A stretch of DNA of 64,000 bases, from positions 1,240,001 through 1,304,000 of the forward strand of contig NZ_CP083950.1 in assembly GCF_006439395.2 (NCBI RefSeq), given 5' to 3'. The position numbers and the translations under genes are program-made. Shown piece by piece: positions 8,347-20,200 of this stretch. Origin of the DNA: Mesorhizobium sp. B4-1-4. Its GTDB lineage: Bacteria; Pseudomonadota; Alphaproteobacteria; Rhizobiales; Rhizobiaceae. Position 1 is the first letter of the stretch. Each line of letters starts with the position of its first letter. The notes under the pieces are model-generated. The model was not told where the DNA came from and ran no database searches. It saw only the letters and a program-made list of their open reading frames with translations.

Positions 8347-8691
8347 ATGAGCATTCGTCGCATCGATGTTGGCCCGCGCATGAGCCAGATCGTCATCCAC
8401 GGCAACACCGTCTATCTGGCCGGCCAGGTCGGCGAGCCCGGCGGCAACGTCGCCTCGCAGACCCGCGACATCCTGGCAACCATCGACGAATTGCTGGCCA
8501 AGGCCGGCACCGACAAGACCAAGATCGTCCAGGCAATCATCTGGCTGGCCGACATGGGCACCTTCGCCGAGATGAATTCGGAATGGGACAAGTGGGTGCC
8601 GCAAGGCCACACGCCCGCCCGCGCTACTGGCGAAGCCAAGCTCGCCGGCCCGGAATATCTGGTCGAGATTATTATCACGGCGGCGATTTAA
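8347..8691 (+). CDS. RidA family protein (YjgF/YER057c/UK114)
   Basis: A 114-residue trimeric RidA-fold protein. The family hydrolyses reactive enamine/imine intermediates such as 2-aminoacrylate from PLP enzymes. Recognisable blocks are GNTVYLAGQVGE, QTRDILATIDELLAKAGTDKTKIVQAIIWLADM and GHTPARATGEAKLAGPEYLVEIIITA. The conserved active-site Arg of RidA appears as ARAT. GAAGGAA precedes ATG 8347. It stands alone, so the physiological substrate cannot be deduced. Confidence 0.9.
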   Translation: MSIRRIDVGPRMSQIVIHGNTVYLAGQVGEPGGNVASQTRDILATIDELLAKAGTDKTKIVQAIIWLADMGTFAEMNSEWDKWVPQGHTPARATGEAKLAGPEYLVEIIITAAI

Positions 8692-8708
8692 GCCGACGAT
8701 GAAGCCGC

Positions 8709-8871
8709 CAATCTCCCCTTGTGGAGGAGATGCCTGGCAAGGCAGAGGGGGGCGCTGTCGCGCCAGCCTTTCCGTCTTCCATATAAGTTCCCGGCAGGCA
8801 CATTCGAAGTTCGCGCTCTACGGCGCCCCCCTCTGGCCGGCCGGCCATCTCCCCCACCAGGGGCAGATCAC
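8709..8871. repeat. long inverted repeat (interspersed family)
   Basis: Left arm ATCTCCCCTTGTGGAGGAGA...CAGAGGGGGGCGC pairs with right arm GGCGCCCCCCTCTGG...CATCTCCCCCACCAGGGG across about 80 nt. It fills the gap between the convergent RidA gene and hutC. It is similar in layout to copies at 28.0, 46.2, 54.8 and 58.8 kb. Confidence 0.75.
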
Positions 8872-8872
8872 C

Positions 8873-9619
8873 TCATCCCTGCGAAGGCGTGAACCTCGCT
8901 ACCAGTGTGTGGCTTTCCGCCGGATAGACGAAGCGTACATGGGTGACCGGGTGCTCCGCGCTCCAGGTGCGGCGCTCGACCACAAGGCAAGGCGCGCCGG
9001 GATCGATGTCGAGCGCATCGGCGATAGGCTCATCCGCCGCCATGGCGCGTATCCGATGCTCCGCCTCGCTCCATGGTACGCGGCCGATCAGCCAAGGTCC
9101 GGCGGCAATTTCCAGAAACTCTTCGTCCCCGGCTTCCGAAACCGCCGAAAGGTTGATCAGGCGCTGCTCGAGCGCGAACGGCCGTTCGCCTGCGAAATGC
9201 AGGCCTTCGAGCCATAGCACCGACCCTGCGGCGGACGGTCCGAGCAGCGCCCTGTCTTCAGCGTTGCTGCGCCGCTTCAGGCGCTCCAGCCGCTCGTAGC
9301 GGTAGGGCAGGCCGAGCGCTTCGACTTCGATCCTGATGTCGTGGAGTTCCAGCACGGCCGCCTGCGACTGCGGCCGGCGGACAAAACTGCCCGAGCGGCG
9401 GCGGCGTTCGATCAAACCGGCTTTGGCGAGTTGCGACAGCGCCTTGTTCACCGTCATGCGCGAGCATTTATATTCGGCGGTCAGCTCATGTTCAAACGGG
9501 ATACGGTGGCCGGGCGCCCAGGTGCCGGACAGGATCTTTTCGCGGATATCGGAAAGAATGCGCTGATGCAGCGAGACTGTCTCGCTGTCCTCCATCTCCG
9601 TCGTTTCGGCCATGTTCAT
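8873..9619 (-). CDS. hutC: histidine utilisation repressor, GntR/HutC family
   Basis: A 248-residue repressor with an N-terminal GntR winged helix (LHQRILSDIREKILSGTWAPGHRIPFEHELTAEYKCSRMTVNKALS) and a C-terminal UTRA effector domain ending TLVARFTPSQG, typical of HutC. In characterised systems HutC is released by urocanate. It lies 6 bp after hutF on the same strand, giving a hutFC operon divergent from hutIHGUD. A second in-frame ATG at 9613 is possible. Its likely operator is at 11036-11049. Confidence 0.95.
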   Translation of the reverse strand: MNMAETTEMEDSETVSLHQRILSDIREKILSGTWAPGHRIPFEHELTAEYKCSRMTVNKALSQLAKAGLIERRRRSGSFVRRPQSQAAVLELHDIRIEVEALGLPYRYERLERLKRRSNAEDRALLGPSAAGSVLWLEGLHFAGERPFALEQRLINLSAVSEAGDEEFLEIAAGPWLIGRVPWSEAEHRIRAMAADEPIADALDIDPGAPCLVVERRTWSAEHPVTHVRFVYPAESHTLVARFTPSQG

Positions 9620-9625
9620 CCGGAA

Positions 9626-10981
9626 TCAGCCTTCTGAAAGCGCCGTCATCACCTTGCGGAACCGCTCGCCAACCGCTTCACGCTTCAGATGCTTGCCGCC
9701 GCTCACCTGTTTCCGCCCATGCACCCAGACGCAGTCGACCTTGCTGCCATTGGCGAAAATCCAGGCGTCGAGGATCGCGTCACCGGTCTTGCCGGCCAGC
9801 GAGGGGGTGTCGGCGTCGAGCGAGACGAGGTTGGCGGCCGCGCCAAAGGCGATCTGCGAGGCGCCGGCACCGAGCGCGGTGCTGCCGCCGTCAAGCGCGG
9901 CGTCAAACAAGGCACGCCCGGTCGAGCCGCCGGCCACGGCGAGCACATTGCGGGCGCGATGGGCGAGGCGCTGCGAATATTCGAGCTGGCGCAATTCGTC
10001 GGGCAGGCCGATCAGTACGTTGGAATCGGAGCCGATGCCGGAGCGGCCGCCATGCTCCCTGAACAATGGCGCGGCAAAAGTGCCGTCGCCAAGATTGGCC
10101 TCGGTGATCGGGCAGAGGCCGGCGATGGCGCCGCTCTTGGCCATGCCGATGGTTTCGGCATCCGTCATATGGGTGGCGTGGATCAGGCACCAACGCTGGT
10201 CGACATCGGCAGCCCCAAGCAGAAATTCGACCGGGCGCGCACCGGCCCAGGCAAGGCAGTCCTCGACTTCCTTCATCTGTTCGGCGACGTGGATGTGGAT
10301 CGGCCCATTCGGCGCCAGAGCAGCGACCTCTGTCAGTTCCTCCGGCGTCGCGGCGCGCAGACTGTGCGGGGCGACGCCGACGACAGCGTGATTCAACACG
10401 CGAACCGATTCGCGGCTTTTCTCAACAAGCCGCGAAAACCGATTCACATCATTGATGAATCGCCTTTGGCCTTCATTCGGCGCGGCGCCGCCGAAGGAGG
10501 AATGCGCATAAAACACCGGCAGCAGCGTCAGGCCGATGCCCGTTTCGCCGGCCGCGGCGGCAATCCGTTCCGCCATCTCGGCAAGGTTGGCATAGGGTTG
10601 TCCATCGCGGTCGTGATGCAGATAGTGAAATTCGCCGACGCGGGAAAAGCCGGCTTCCAGCATCTCGACATAGAGTTGCGCGGCAACCGCCTCGACCTGA
10701 TCCGGTGTCATCGATAGCGCGAAACGGTACATCACCTCGCGCCAGCTCCAGAAACTGTCGGCGGAGGGGCCGCGAAGTTCGGCGAGCCCGGCCATGCCGC
10801 GCTGGAAAGCGTGGCTGTGCAGATTGGGCATGCCGGGCAGCACTATGGCATGACGCTCGTCGTCGGCATGCGCGGCCACGCCGGCATCGATCGCGGAAAT
10901 CAGCCCTCCGCTCGTGGCGATCCGTACATTATTCTGCCAGCCTCCCGGCAGGAGCACCTGTTCCGCGAAGATTGTCGTCAC
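9626..10981 (-). CDS. hutF: formimidoylglutamate deiminase
   Basis: Hydrolyses N-formimino-L-glutamate to N-formyl-L-glutamate and ammonia, the branch that feeds HutG. Amidohydrolase fold, 451 residues from GTG 10981 (MTTIFAEQVLLPGGWQNNVR), preceded by GGAGA. The metal motif LHSHAFQRGMAGL places ligands at His55 and His57, and GVAPHSLRA and CLIHATHMT supply further ligands. A longer frame to 11323 runs through the divergent promoter and is not credible. HutF together with HutG marks the five-step pathway of the Pseudomonas type. Confidence 0.95.
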   Translation of the reverse strand: MTTIFAEQVLLPGGWQNNVRIATSGGLISAIDAGVAAHADDERHAIVLPGMPNLHSHAFQRGMAGLAELRGPSADSFWSWREVMYRFALSMTPDQVEAVAAQLYVEMLEAGFSRVGEFHYLHHDRDGQPYANLAEMAERIAAAAGETGIGLTLLPVFYAHSSFGGAAPNEGQRRFINDVNRFSRLVEKSRESVRVLNHAVVGVAPHSLRAATPEELTEVAALAPNGPIHIHVAEQMKEVEDCLAWAGARPVEFLLGAADVDQRWCLIHATHMTDAETIGMAKSGAIAGLCPITEANLGDGTFAAPLFREHGGRSGIGSDSNVLIGLPDELRQLEYSQRLAHRARNVLAVAGGSTGRALFDAALDGGSTALGAGASQIAFGAAANLVSLDADTPSLAGKTGDAILDAWIFANGSKVDCVWVHGRKQVSGGKHLKREAVGERFRKVMTALSEG

Positions 10982-11065
10982 GCTCGTCTCCGAATCCGGT
11001 TCGCCGATAACAATAGCACTTGCAGTGCATGTTAATATGTATATACATAATCGCCATCCTTTCAA
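10982..11065. promoter_or_regulatory. hut divergent promoter with HutC operator
   Basis: The gap between hutF and hutI contains a perfect 14-bp palindrome TATGTATATACATA at 11036-11049. Its core TGTA-TA-TACA matches the TGTA-N2-TACA pattern reported for HutC in Pseudomonas. It lies in an AT-rich stretch that could also hold promoter elements for both operons. Confidence 0.75.
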
Positions 11066-12304
11066 ATGGAAAAGATGATGGCTGGAGAGAGCAGGGCAGG
11101 AGGACTTCGTCTTTGGCGCAATGCGCGCCTGGCGACCATGGCCGAGAGTGCGGCCGGGCTCGGCATCGTCGAGAAGGGCGCGGTCGCGGCGCGAGATGGC
11201 CTGATCGTCTATGCGGGCGGCGAGGCCGAAATGCCGGCGGCGTTCACGGGAGGGGAAACCGTCGACTGCGAGGGCCGCTGGATCACGCCCGGCCTGATCG
11301 ACTGCCACACCCATCTGGTCCATGCCGGCAATCGCGCCAACGAGTTCGAGATGCGGCTGGCCGGCGCCACCTATGAAGAGGTCGCCAGGGCCGGCGGTGG
11401 CATCGTGTCATCGGTCAAATCCTTGCGGGCCGCCAGCGAGAACGAACTGGTCGCCCAGTCCCTGCCACGCCTCGACGCGCTGATCGCCGAGGGCGTAACC
11501 ACCGTGGAAGTGAAATCGGGCTACGGACTCGACCTCGAAAACGAGCAAAAATCGCTGCGGGCGGCCCGCCAACTGAGCGATCGGCGGCTGGTGACGATCC
11601 GCACGACCTTCCTCGGCGCCCATGCGCTGCCGCCGGAAGCCAAGGGCGACAAGGACGCCTTTATCGATCTTGTCGCCAGGGAGATTCTCCCTGCCGTCGC
11701 CGCTGAAGGACTGGCCGACGCCGTCGATGGTTTTTGCGAGGGCATAGCGTTTTCGCCGGAACAGCTGGCGCGCGTCTTCGACGCCGCCAAGGCTGCGGGC
11801 CTGCCGGTCAAGCTCCACGCCGACCAGCTGTCCAACCTGCACGGCGCCGAACTCGCCGCCCGCTATGGCGCGCTGTCGGCGGATCATCTCGAATACACCG
11901 ATGAAGCAGGCGCCGTGGCCATGGCCAAGGCGGGAACCGTGGCGACGATCCTGCCCGGCGCCTACTACTTCATTCGCGAGACGAAGAAGCCGCCGATCGA
12001 CCTGTTCCGCCAGCATGGAGTCAGGATGGCGGTCGCCACCGACAACAATCCCGGCACTTCGCCACTGACCTCGCTGCTGCTGACCATGAACATGGCGGCG
12101 ACATTGTTCGGCATGACGGTCGATGAATGTCTTGCCGGCGTTACCCGCGAGGCCGCCCGCGCGCTGGGACTGTTGAAGCAGACCGGCACGCTGGAAGCGG
12201 GAAAATCCGCCGACCTGGCGGTCTGGGACATCGAGCGTCCCGCCGAACTCGTTTATCGCATGGGCTTCAATCCGCTGCATGCCCGTATCTGGAGAGGACA
12301 ATGA
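11066..12304 (+). CDS. hutI: imidazolonepropionase
   Basis: Third step of histidine degradation, hydrolysis of imidazolone-5-propionate to formiminoglutamate. Amidohydrolase fold with metal motif [36 protein letters not shown] and the terminal Asp region [12 protein letters not shown]. The frame gives 412 residues from ATG 11066; ATGs at 11075 and 11078 are alternatives and none has a strong ribosome-binding site. Its stop overlaps hutH by 4 nt (ATGA), indicating translational coupling. Confidence 0.95.
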   Translation: MEKMMAGESRAGGLRLWRNARLATMAESAAGLGIVEKGAVAARDGLIVYAGGEAEMPAAFTGGETVDCEGRWITPGLIDCHTHLVHAGNRANEFEMRLAGATYEEVARAGGGIVSSVKSLRAASENELVAQSLPRLDALIAEGVTTVEVKSGYGLDLENEQKSLRAARQLSDRRLVTIRTTFLGAHALPPEAKGDKDAFIDLVAREILPAVAAEGLADAVDGFCEGIAFSPEQLARVFDAAKAAGLPVKLHADQLSNLHGAELAARYGALSADHLEYTDEAGAVAMAKAGTVATILPGAYYFIRETKKPPIDLFRQHGVRMAVATDNNPGTSPLTSLLLTMNMAATLFGMTVDECLAGVTREAARALGLLKQTGTLEAGKSADLAVWDIERPAELVYRMGFNPLHARIWRGQ

Positions 12305-13842
12305 ACGAACTGACCCTGAAGCCCGGCAATGCGACGCTGGCCGACTGGCGCGCCATTTACCGTGGTGCCGTGCCGAGACTTGACGATGCTTGCCGTCCAA
12401 AGATCAAGGCGAGCGCCGAAGCGGTCGCCAGGATCGTTGCCAAGGGTGAGCCTGTGTATGGCATCAACACCGGCTTCGGCAAACTGGCCAGTGTGCGCAT
12501 CCCGGCCGGGGATCTCGAAACCTTGCAGCGCAACATCGTGCTGTCGCACGCCGCCGGCGTCGGCGAGCCGATACCGGTTGCCGTTGCCCGCCTGATGATG
12601 GCGCTGAAGCTTGCCAGCCTGGCGCAGGGCGCCTCCGGCGTGCGACCCGAGACCATTCAGCTGCTCGAAGCGATGCTCGCCAACGACGTCATCCCGGTTG
12701 TGCCGGCGCAAGGCTCGGTCGGCGCGTCGGGCGATCTGGCCCCGCTGTCGCACATGACGGCGGTGATGATTGGCGTCGGCGAATGCTTTACCCCGCACGG
12801 CCGCGTGCCGGCCAAGGTCGCCTTCGTCTCGCATGGGCTGGAGCCGGTCACACTGGGCGCCAAGGAAGGCCTCGCCCTGCTCAATGGAACGCAGTTCTCG
12901 ACCGCCTATGCGCTCGCCGCCCTGTTCGATGCCGAAGTGCTCTATCGGTCCGCGCTGGTCGCCGGTGCCTTGTCGACCGACGCGGCCAAGGGTTCCGACG
13001 CACCTTTCGATCCGCGCATTCATCTGTTGAGAAAGCACCGTGGCCAGATCGAGACGGCGGAGGCGCTGCGCAATCTGATGGCCGGCAGCGCCATCCGAGA
13101 ATCGCACCGCGTCGGCGACGAGCGCGTGCAGGATCCTTACTGCCTGCGCTGCCAACCGCAGGTGATGGGCGCCGCGCTCGACGTGCTGCGCAAAGCCGCC
13201 GATACGTTGGAAACCGAGGCCAATGGCGTCACCGACAATCCGCTGATCTTCGCCGAGGACGACACCGCGCTTTCCGGCGGCAATTTCCACGCCGAGCCGG
13301 TAGCTTTTGCCGCCGACATGATCGCGCTGGCCGTCTGCGAGATCGGCTCGCTTTCGGAACGCCGCATCGCCATGCTGGTCGACCCGGCGCTGTCGGGCAT
13401 GCCGGCCTTCCTGACGCCGAAGCCCGGCCTGAATTCCGGTTTCATGATCCCGCAGGTGACGGCGGCTGCTCTCGTTTCGGAGAACAAGCAGAAAGCCTAT
13501 CCGGCCAGCGTCGATTCGATCCCGACCTCGGCCAATCAGGAGGACCACGTTTCGATGGCCGCGCATGGCGCGCGCCGGCTGATCGGCATGGTCGAGAACG
13601 CCACGGCGGTGATCGGCATCGAACTGCTGGCTGCCGCGCAAGGCTGCGACTTCCACCAGCCATTGGCGTCAAGCGATGCGCTGGAGGCCGTGCGCAAGCT
13701 GGTCCGGGCCGAAGTGCCGCATCTCGACAACGACCGGCATTTCCATCCCGACATGGAAAAGGCCATTGCCATGGTGCGCAGCGGCGCGGCCGTCACGGCC
13801 GCTGGCGCGGTGGCGCTGCCGTCGATCGCGGGAGCGGCGTGA
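12301..13842 (+). CDS. hutH: histidine ammonia-lyase
   Basis: First step, deamination of L-histidine to urocanate. The protein is 513 residues. The MIO cofactor-forming triad Ala142-Ser143-Gly144 sits in [16 protein letters not shown]. Other family blocks are [41 protein letters not shown] and [17 protein letters not shown]. The start overlaps hutI (ATGA) and the stop overlaps hutG (TGATG), so the three are coupled. Confidence 0.98.
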   Translation: MNELTLKPGNATLADWRAIYRGAVPRLDDACRPKIKASAEAVARIVAKGEPVYGINTGFGKLASVRIPAGDLETLQRNIVLSHAAGVGEPIPVAVARLMMALKLASLAQGASGVRPETIQLLEAMLANDVIPVVPAQGSVGASGDLAPLSHMTAVMIGVGECFTPHGRVPAKVAFVSHGLEPVTLGAKEGLALLNGTQFSTAYALAALFDAEVLYRSALVAGALSTDAAKGSDAPFDPRIHLLRKHRGQIETAEALRNLMAGSAIRESHRVGDERVQDPYCLRCQPQVMGAALDVLRKAADTLETEANGVTDNPLIFAEDDTALSGGNFHAEPVAFAADMIALAVCEIGSLSERRIAMLVDPALSGMPAFLTPKPGLNSGFMIPQVTAAALVSENKQKAYPASVDSIPTSANQEDHVSMAAHGARRLIGMVENATAVIGIELLAAAQGCDFHQPLASSDALEAVRKLVRAEVPHLDNDRHFHPDMEKAIAMVRSGAAVTAAGAVALPSIAGAA

Positions 13843-14660
13843 TGCCTGCCACTCCCTGGCTCGCCGTCAGGCAAGGCACGGCGCCGCTGCTGGTGTCGAT
13901 CCCGCATACTGGCACCGACCTTGCCGATATTGAGAGCCGGCTTGTCTCGACCTGGCTCGGCCGGCGCGACTGCGACTGGTGGATCGACAAGCTCTACGAT
14001 TTCGCCGCCGACCTTGGCGCCACCGTCGTGCACACCGCCATCTCGCGCACCGTCATCGACGTCAACCGCGACCCTTCCGGCGTCTCGCTTTATCCCGGAC
14101 AGGCGACAACCACGCTTTGCCCGACCGACACGTTCGACGGCGATCCGCTTTATCGCATGGGCGAGGAACCGACCCCGTCCGAGATCGACCAGCGCCGCGA
14201 GACCTATTTCAAGCCCTATCATGCCGCCCTTAAGGCCGAGATCGACCGGCTGCGCGGCATGCATGAAAAAATCGTGCTCTACGATTGCCATTCGATCCGC
14301 TCGGTGCTGCCGCGCCTGTTCGAAGGCACGCTGCCGGTATTCAATCTTGGCACCAATGACGGCAAGAGCACGGATCCGGTGTTGCAGGAAAAGGTAGCCG
14401 CCATCCTCGCGACGACTGGCGAGACATGGGTGGTCAATGGCCGCTTCAAGGGCGGCTCGATCACGCGCACCTTTGGCCAGCCGCAAAACGGCGTTCACGC
14501 GCTGCAGATGGAGCTTTCCAACCGTGGCTACATGCGCGAGCCGGCGGAGAAGGGTTCTCCGGAGAATTGGCCGGTTCCCTACGATCCGACTTATGCCGCG
14601 CCGATCCGCGCCACGCTGAAGCAGATTCTCGAAACCGCCATTGACTGGGCCGGTCGCTGA
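13842..14660 (+). CDS. hutG: N-formylglutamate deformylase
   Basis: Hydrolyses N-formyl-L-glutamate to glutamate and formate, the last step after HutF. 272 residues beginning [24 protein letters not shown]; the FGase family motif SIPHTG carries a metal ligand. [31 protein letters not shown] and LYDCHSIRS are also typical. The start ATG shares its A with the hutH TGA. This protein is of the FGase family, not the arginase-like HutG of enteric bacteria. Confidence 0.95.
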   Translation: MPATPWLAVRQGTAPLLVSIPHTGTDLADIESRLVSTWLGRRDCDWWIDKLYDFAADLGATVVHTAISRTVIDVNRDPSGVSLYPGQATTTLCPTDTFDGDPLYRMGEEPTPSEIDQRRETYFKPYHAALKAEIDRLRGMHEKIVLYDCHSIRSVLPRLFEGTLPVFNLGTNDGKSTDPVLQEKVAAILATTGETWVVNGRFKGGSITRTFGQPQNGVHALQMELSNRGYMREPAEKGSPENWPVPYDPTYAAPIRATLKQILETAIDWAGR

Positions 14661-14683
14661 CGCGCCGCCATCCGAAAGGGACA

Positions 14684-16357
<1,674 letters not shown>

Positions 16358-16369
16358 CGGGCTGACGTC

Positions 16370-16948
16370 ATGCGCGTCCTGCGGGCAGCCGAATATAAGT
16401 CGATGCCATGGAAGAACGGCGGCGGGGTGACGACGGAAATCGCCGTCTCGCCCGCTGGCGCCGGGCTCGACGATTTCGACTGGCGCGTGTCGATGGCCCG
16501 CGTCGAAAGCAGCGGACCATTCTCCCGTTTTGCCGGGATCGACCGCACGCTGTCGGTGCTGGAAGGCGAGGGCATCGTGCTTGATATCACCGGTCAGCCG
16601 TCGACACGGCTGGCGCCGGCTACCGCGCCTTTTTCCTTCCCAGCCGACCTGCCCACGAGTGCCGCCCTGATCGCCGGCCCGATCACAGACCTCAACGTCA
16701 TGACTCGCCGCGGCCGCATGCTGCATTCGGTCGAACGCCTGGCGATTTCGCGGCCTGTGGAAATCGTGACCCGGGCCGGTTCGACCCTCATCCTTTGTCA
16801 CGACGGCGAAGCCGTTTTTCCCGATGCCGGGCCAATTCGCCTAGGGCCTCTCGACGCGCTGCTGCTCGGGCCGGATGCTTCGGTCCTGCGGGCTGAGCCC
16901 GCCCGGAATGCGACGCTGTTCGTGGTCCGGATAGCCGCTGCGGCCTGA
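16370..16948 (+). CDS. hutD: HutD family protein
   Basis: A 192-residue bicupin-like protein of the HutD/Ves family. It begins MRVLRAAEYKSMPWKNGGGVTTEIA, the PWKNGGG block that defines the family, followed by FDWRVSMARVESSGPFSRFAGIDRTLSVLEG. In Pseudomonas HutD is linked to hut expression and fitness, perhaps as a governor of urocanate or formylglutamate level, but its biochemical role is unclear. It is the last gene of the hutIHGUD run, 12 bp after hutU. Confidence 0.9.
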   Translation: MRVLRAAEYKSMPWKNGGGVTTEIAVSPAGAGLDDFDWRVSMARVESSGPFSRFAGIDRTLSVLEGEGIVLDITGQPSTRLAPATAPFSFPADLPTSAALIAGPITDLNVMTRRGRMLHSVERLAISRPVEIVTRAGSTLILCHDGEAVFPDAGPIRLGPLDALLLGPDASVLRAEPARNATLFVVRIAAAA

Positions 16949-17237
16949 TGCCTTCGCGCTAACGGTTACCGCCTGTTTCCAAACATGATCGCGATGTCGG
17001 CGAAATATAGCGTAAGCTGTCGGCGGCACCACGAAAAAGCCTGAATCCTCGCCGCCGATCAGTGCCGACGGGAGCGAGGGGCGCTCGTCTTGGAATCTTG
17101 TCGAGAGATGACGCCCTGTCGTGGTGCGGAAACAAACTTTCGGCAAGTGGGATTATGCAACCAATTGCATTTGAATCGGTTTTAGGGCCATTGCCGTGGC
17201 GGTGACGCCGCTGAGTGCTTCGCTTACGGAATTTTCA
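16949..17237. other. intergenic region upstream of ndvB
   Basis: About 290 bp that presumably carries the ndvB promoter. I see no convincing coding frame, RNA gene or strong palindrome in it. Confidence 0.4.
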
Positions 17238-20200
17238 ATGAATATTCAGACGAACCCAGCCCAGATCGAGAAGACAAGCGCGAGCTTCCCGGTCATCACG
17301 GAAGAGCCGATAAGATCGACATTCCTGCCGGAGGAACGCCTCCGGCTGCTTGGCGAAAGCCTGGCAAAGGGGGACCTCGCCGACCTGTTCGGCCTCATCC
17401 CATTCGATTTCCAGGCCCGCATCCGCGACAGCGCCAAGAAAATCCTCGAAGTCTATCGCTCGACCAATGCGGCGCAGGCCAAGGGCGAGACGATCACTCC
17501 GGCCGCGCAATGGCTGCTCGACAACAATTATCTGGTCGAGGAGACCATTTTCCAGGTCAAGCGCGACCTGCCGCGCCGCTTCTATCGTCAGCTGCCGACG
17601 CTGAAGCTGCCCGATGGCGGCACCGTGCCGCGCGCGCTGGCGCTGGCCTGGACCTATGTGGCGCATTCGGACAGTTCCGTCTCGGCGACGATGTTCAAGG
17701 CGATCGTCCAGGGTTTTCAGTCGGTCGAGCCGCTGAAGATCGGTGAACTCTGGGCGCTGCCGTCGCTCCTGCGCTTCGTCCTGATCGAAAATCTCCGCCG
17801 GCTGGCCGTCAGGGTCAATCGCACCCGCCAGATGCGCCAGATCGCCAATGATGTGGCCGACAAGGTGCTGGCGACCGACGACAGCGCCGACCGGCAGGCG
17901 ATCCTGGCCAATTTCAGCATGCACGCGCAGGACACCACCTTTGCCACCCAGCTTCTCTATCGCTTGCGCGATGGATCGCAGAACGCCGGCAAGGCGCTGG
18001 AATGGCTGGAAGGCGAGCTTGAGAAGACCGGCTCCGATGCCGAGGAGATCATCATCTCCGAGCATCACACGCTGTCCAGCGGCAATGTGACGACCGGCAA
18101 CATCATCCGCGGCCTGCGCCTCATCAACGACGTCGACTGGACGGTGTGGTTCGAAGGCGTCAGCCGCATCGATACCGTGCTGCGCGAGCGCACCGATTTC
18201 GCCGCGCTCGACTTCTTCTCGCGCGACCAATACCGGACCGCGATCGAGGAATTGGCGCGCCGCTCGAGCCTGTCGGAATACCGCGTCGCCGAAAAGGCGA
18301 TAGAATTGGCCGGTCATGCCGTCGGTGAGACCACGTCAGTCGGTAGCGAAGGCAGTGATGCCCCTGTCGCATCCGCCCATACCGATGTCGGATTTTATCT
18401 CGTTGGCCCGCGCCGGCTGGAGCTGGAAACGGCGATCGGCTATCGGCCGACTGTCAGCCAGACGGTCAAGCGGACCTTCGCCAAGACCGGATGGCTTGGC
18501 ATCGTCCTGCCGGTCTTCGCGCTGACCGTGCTGCTGCTCGTGCTTTCGGGCAATGCGCTGGCCAATCTCGGCCTGTCGGTGCCGTCGATCGTGCTGATGC
18601 TGGCGCTGTTCGCCGTGCCGGCCAGCGAGGGCGCACTCGCTTTCTTCAACACCGTGGTCTCGTTGTTCCTCAAGCCGACACGGCTGATTGGCTATGATTA
18701 CAGGCACGGCGTGCCGCCAGAAGCGCGCACGTTGGTGGTGGTGCCGTCGCTGATCGGATCGCGCGACGATGTCGAGGAAAACATCCGCAACATCGAAGTG
18801 CACTACCTTGCCAATCTGGCGGACGAGATCCATTTCGCGTTGCTGTCGGACTGGCCCGACAGTAAGATCGAGATCGATGCGGCGGACACCGAAATCCTCG
18901 AATATGCCCGCGCCGAGATCGCCCGTCTCAACGCCCGCTATCCCTCGGAAGGGGCGCCGCGCTTCTACATCCTGCATCGCCGCCGGCTCTTCAATGCGGC
19001 TCAAGGGTCCTGGATGGGCTGGGAGCGCAAGCGTGGCAAGCTGCACGAGCTCGACCTGCTGCTGCGCGGCGACAGTGACACCACATTCCTGCCGCTCGAC
19101 GTGCCGCTGCCGGAAAAAGTCGTCCACGTGATGACGCTGGATGCCGATACGCGCACCACCCGTGATGCCGTATCCAGCCTTGTCGGCAAGCTTTGCCACC
19201 CGCTCAACCGCCCGCATTTCGACGCGACCAAGCGTGTCGTCACCGCTGGCTATACGATCCTGCAGCCACGCATCACCGCCTCGCTCACAAGTGGCGACGA
19301 GGCTTCGTTCTTCCAGCGCGTCTTCTCGGCCAATCGCGGCCTCGACCCGTATGTCTTCGCCGTCTCGGATCTCTATCAGGATGTGTTCGGCGACGGATCC
19401 TTCACCGGCAAGGGCCTCTATCATGTCGACGCTTTCGAGGCGGCCCTGCAGGGCCGCATCGAGGAAAACACCATCCTCAGCCATGATCTGCTCGAAGGCG
19501 CGCTGGCGCGCGCCGCGCTGGTCACCGACGTCGAACTGGTCGAGGACTACCCGACCCGCTACTCGGTCGACGCCTCGCGCCACCATCGTTGGGCACGCGG
19601 CGACTGGCAGCTGCTGGGCTTCATCCTCGATCCGCGTTCGGGCGTTCCGGCCCTGTCGCGCTGGAAGATGGTCGACAATCTGCGTCGTTCGCTGACACCG
19701 ATCTTCTGGGTGATGGCGGCGATCGCCGGCTGGACGCTGCTGCCTTTCACACAGGCCGCGCAATGGCAGGCTTTGCTGATCCTCAGCCTGTTCATGGCGC
19801 CGACCTTCGACGTGGTCAACGCCATCCTGCCCAAGAGCGGCGACCAGACGCCGCGCGGCCATTTCTCCGCGCTCGCGCGCGACGTCGCCTTCGGCACCGC
19901 CATGGTGGCGCTGAAAATCGTACTGATGGCGCACAATGCCTGGATGATGGGCGACGCCATCGTGCGCACGCTTTACCGGCTGTTCGTCAGCCGCCAGAAC
20001 CTCCTGGAATGGCGCACCGCCTCGCAGGCGCACAAGGCCGGCGACAACGACGTCGGCTCTTACTATGGCATGATGTACGGCGCCGTGATCATCGGCTTCG
20101 TCGGCCTCGCCATTCCGGTACTGGCCGATTCCACCGGTGCCTTCGTCGCCTTCTTCTTCGCCCTGTTCTGGATCGGCTCGCCGGCGATCGCCAGTTGGAT

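Noticed and set aside
10982..11323. N-terminal extension of hutF to an upstream ATG
   Set aside because: The extra 114 residues cover the divergent hut promoter and hutI and do not resemble HutF.
12253..13656. 467-codon minus-strand frame over hutH
   Set aside because: Shadow of hutH; no domain, start or ribosome-binding site.
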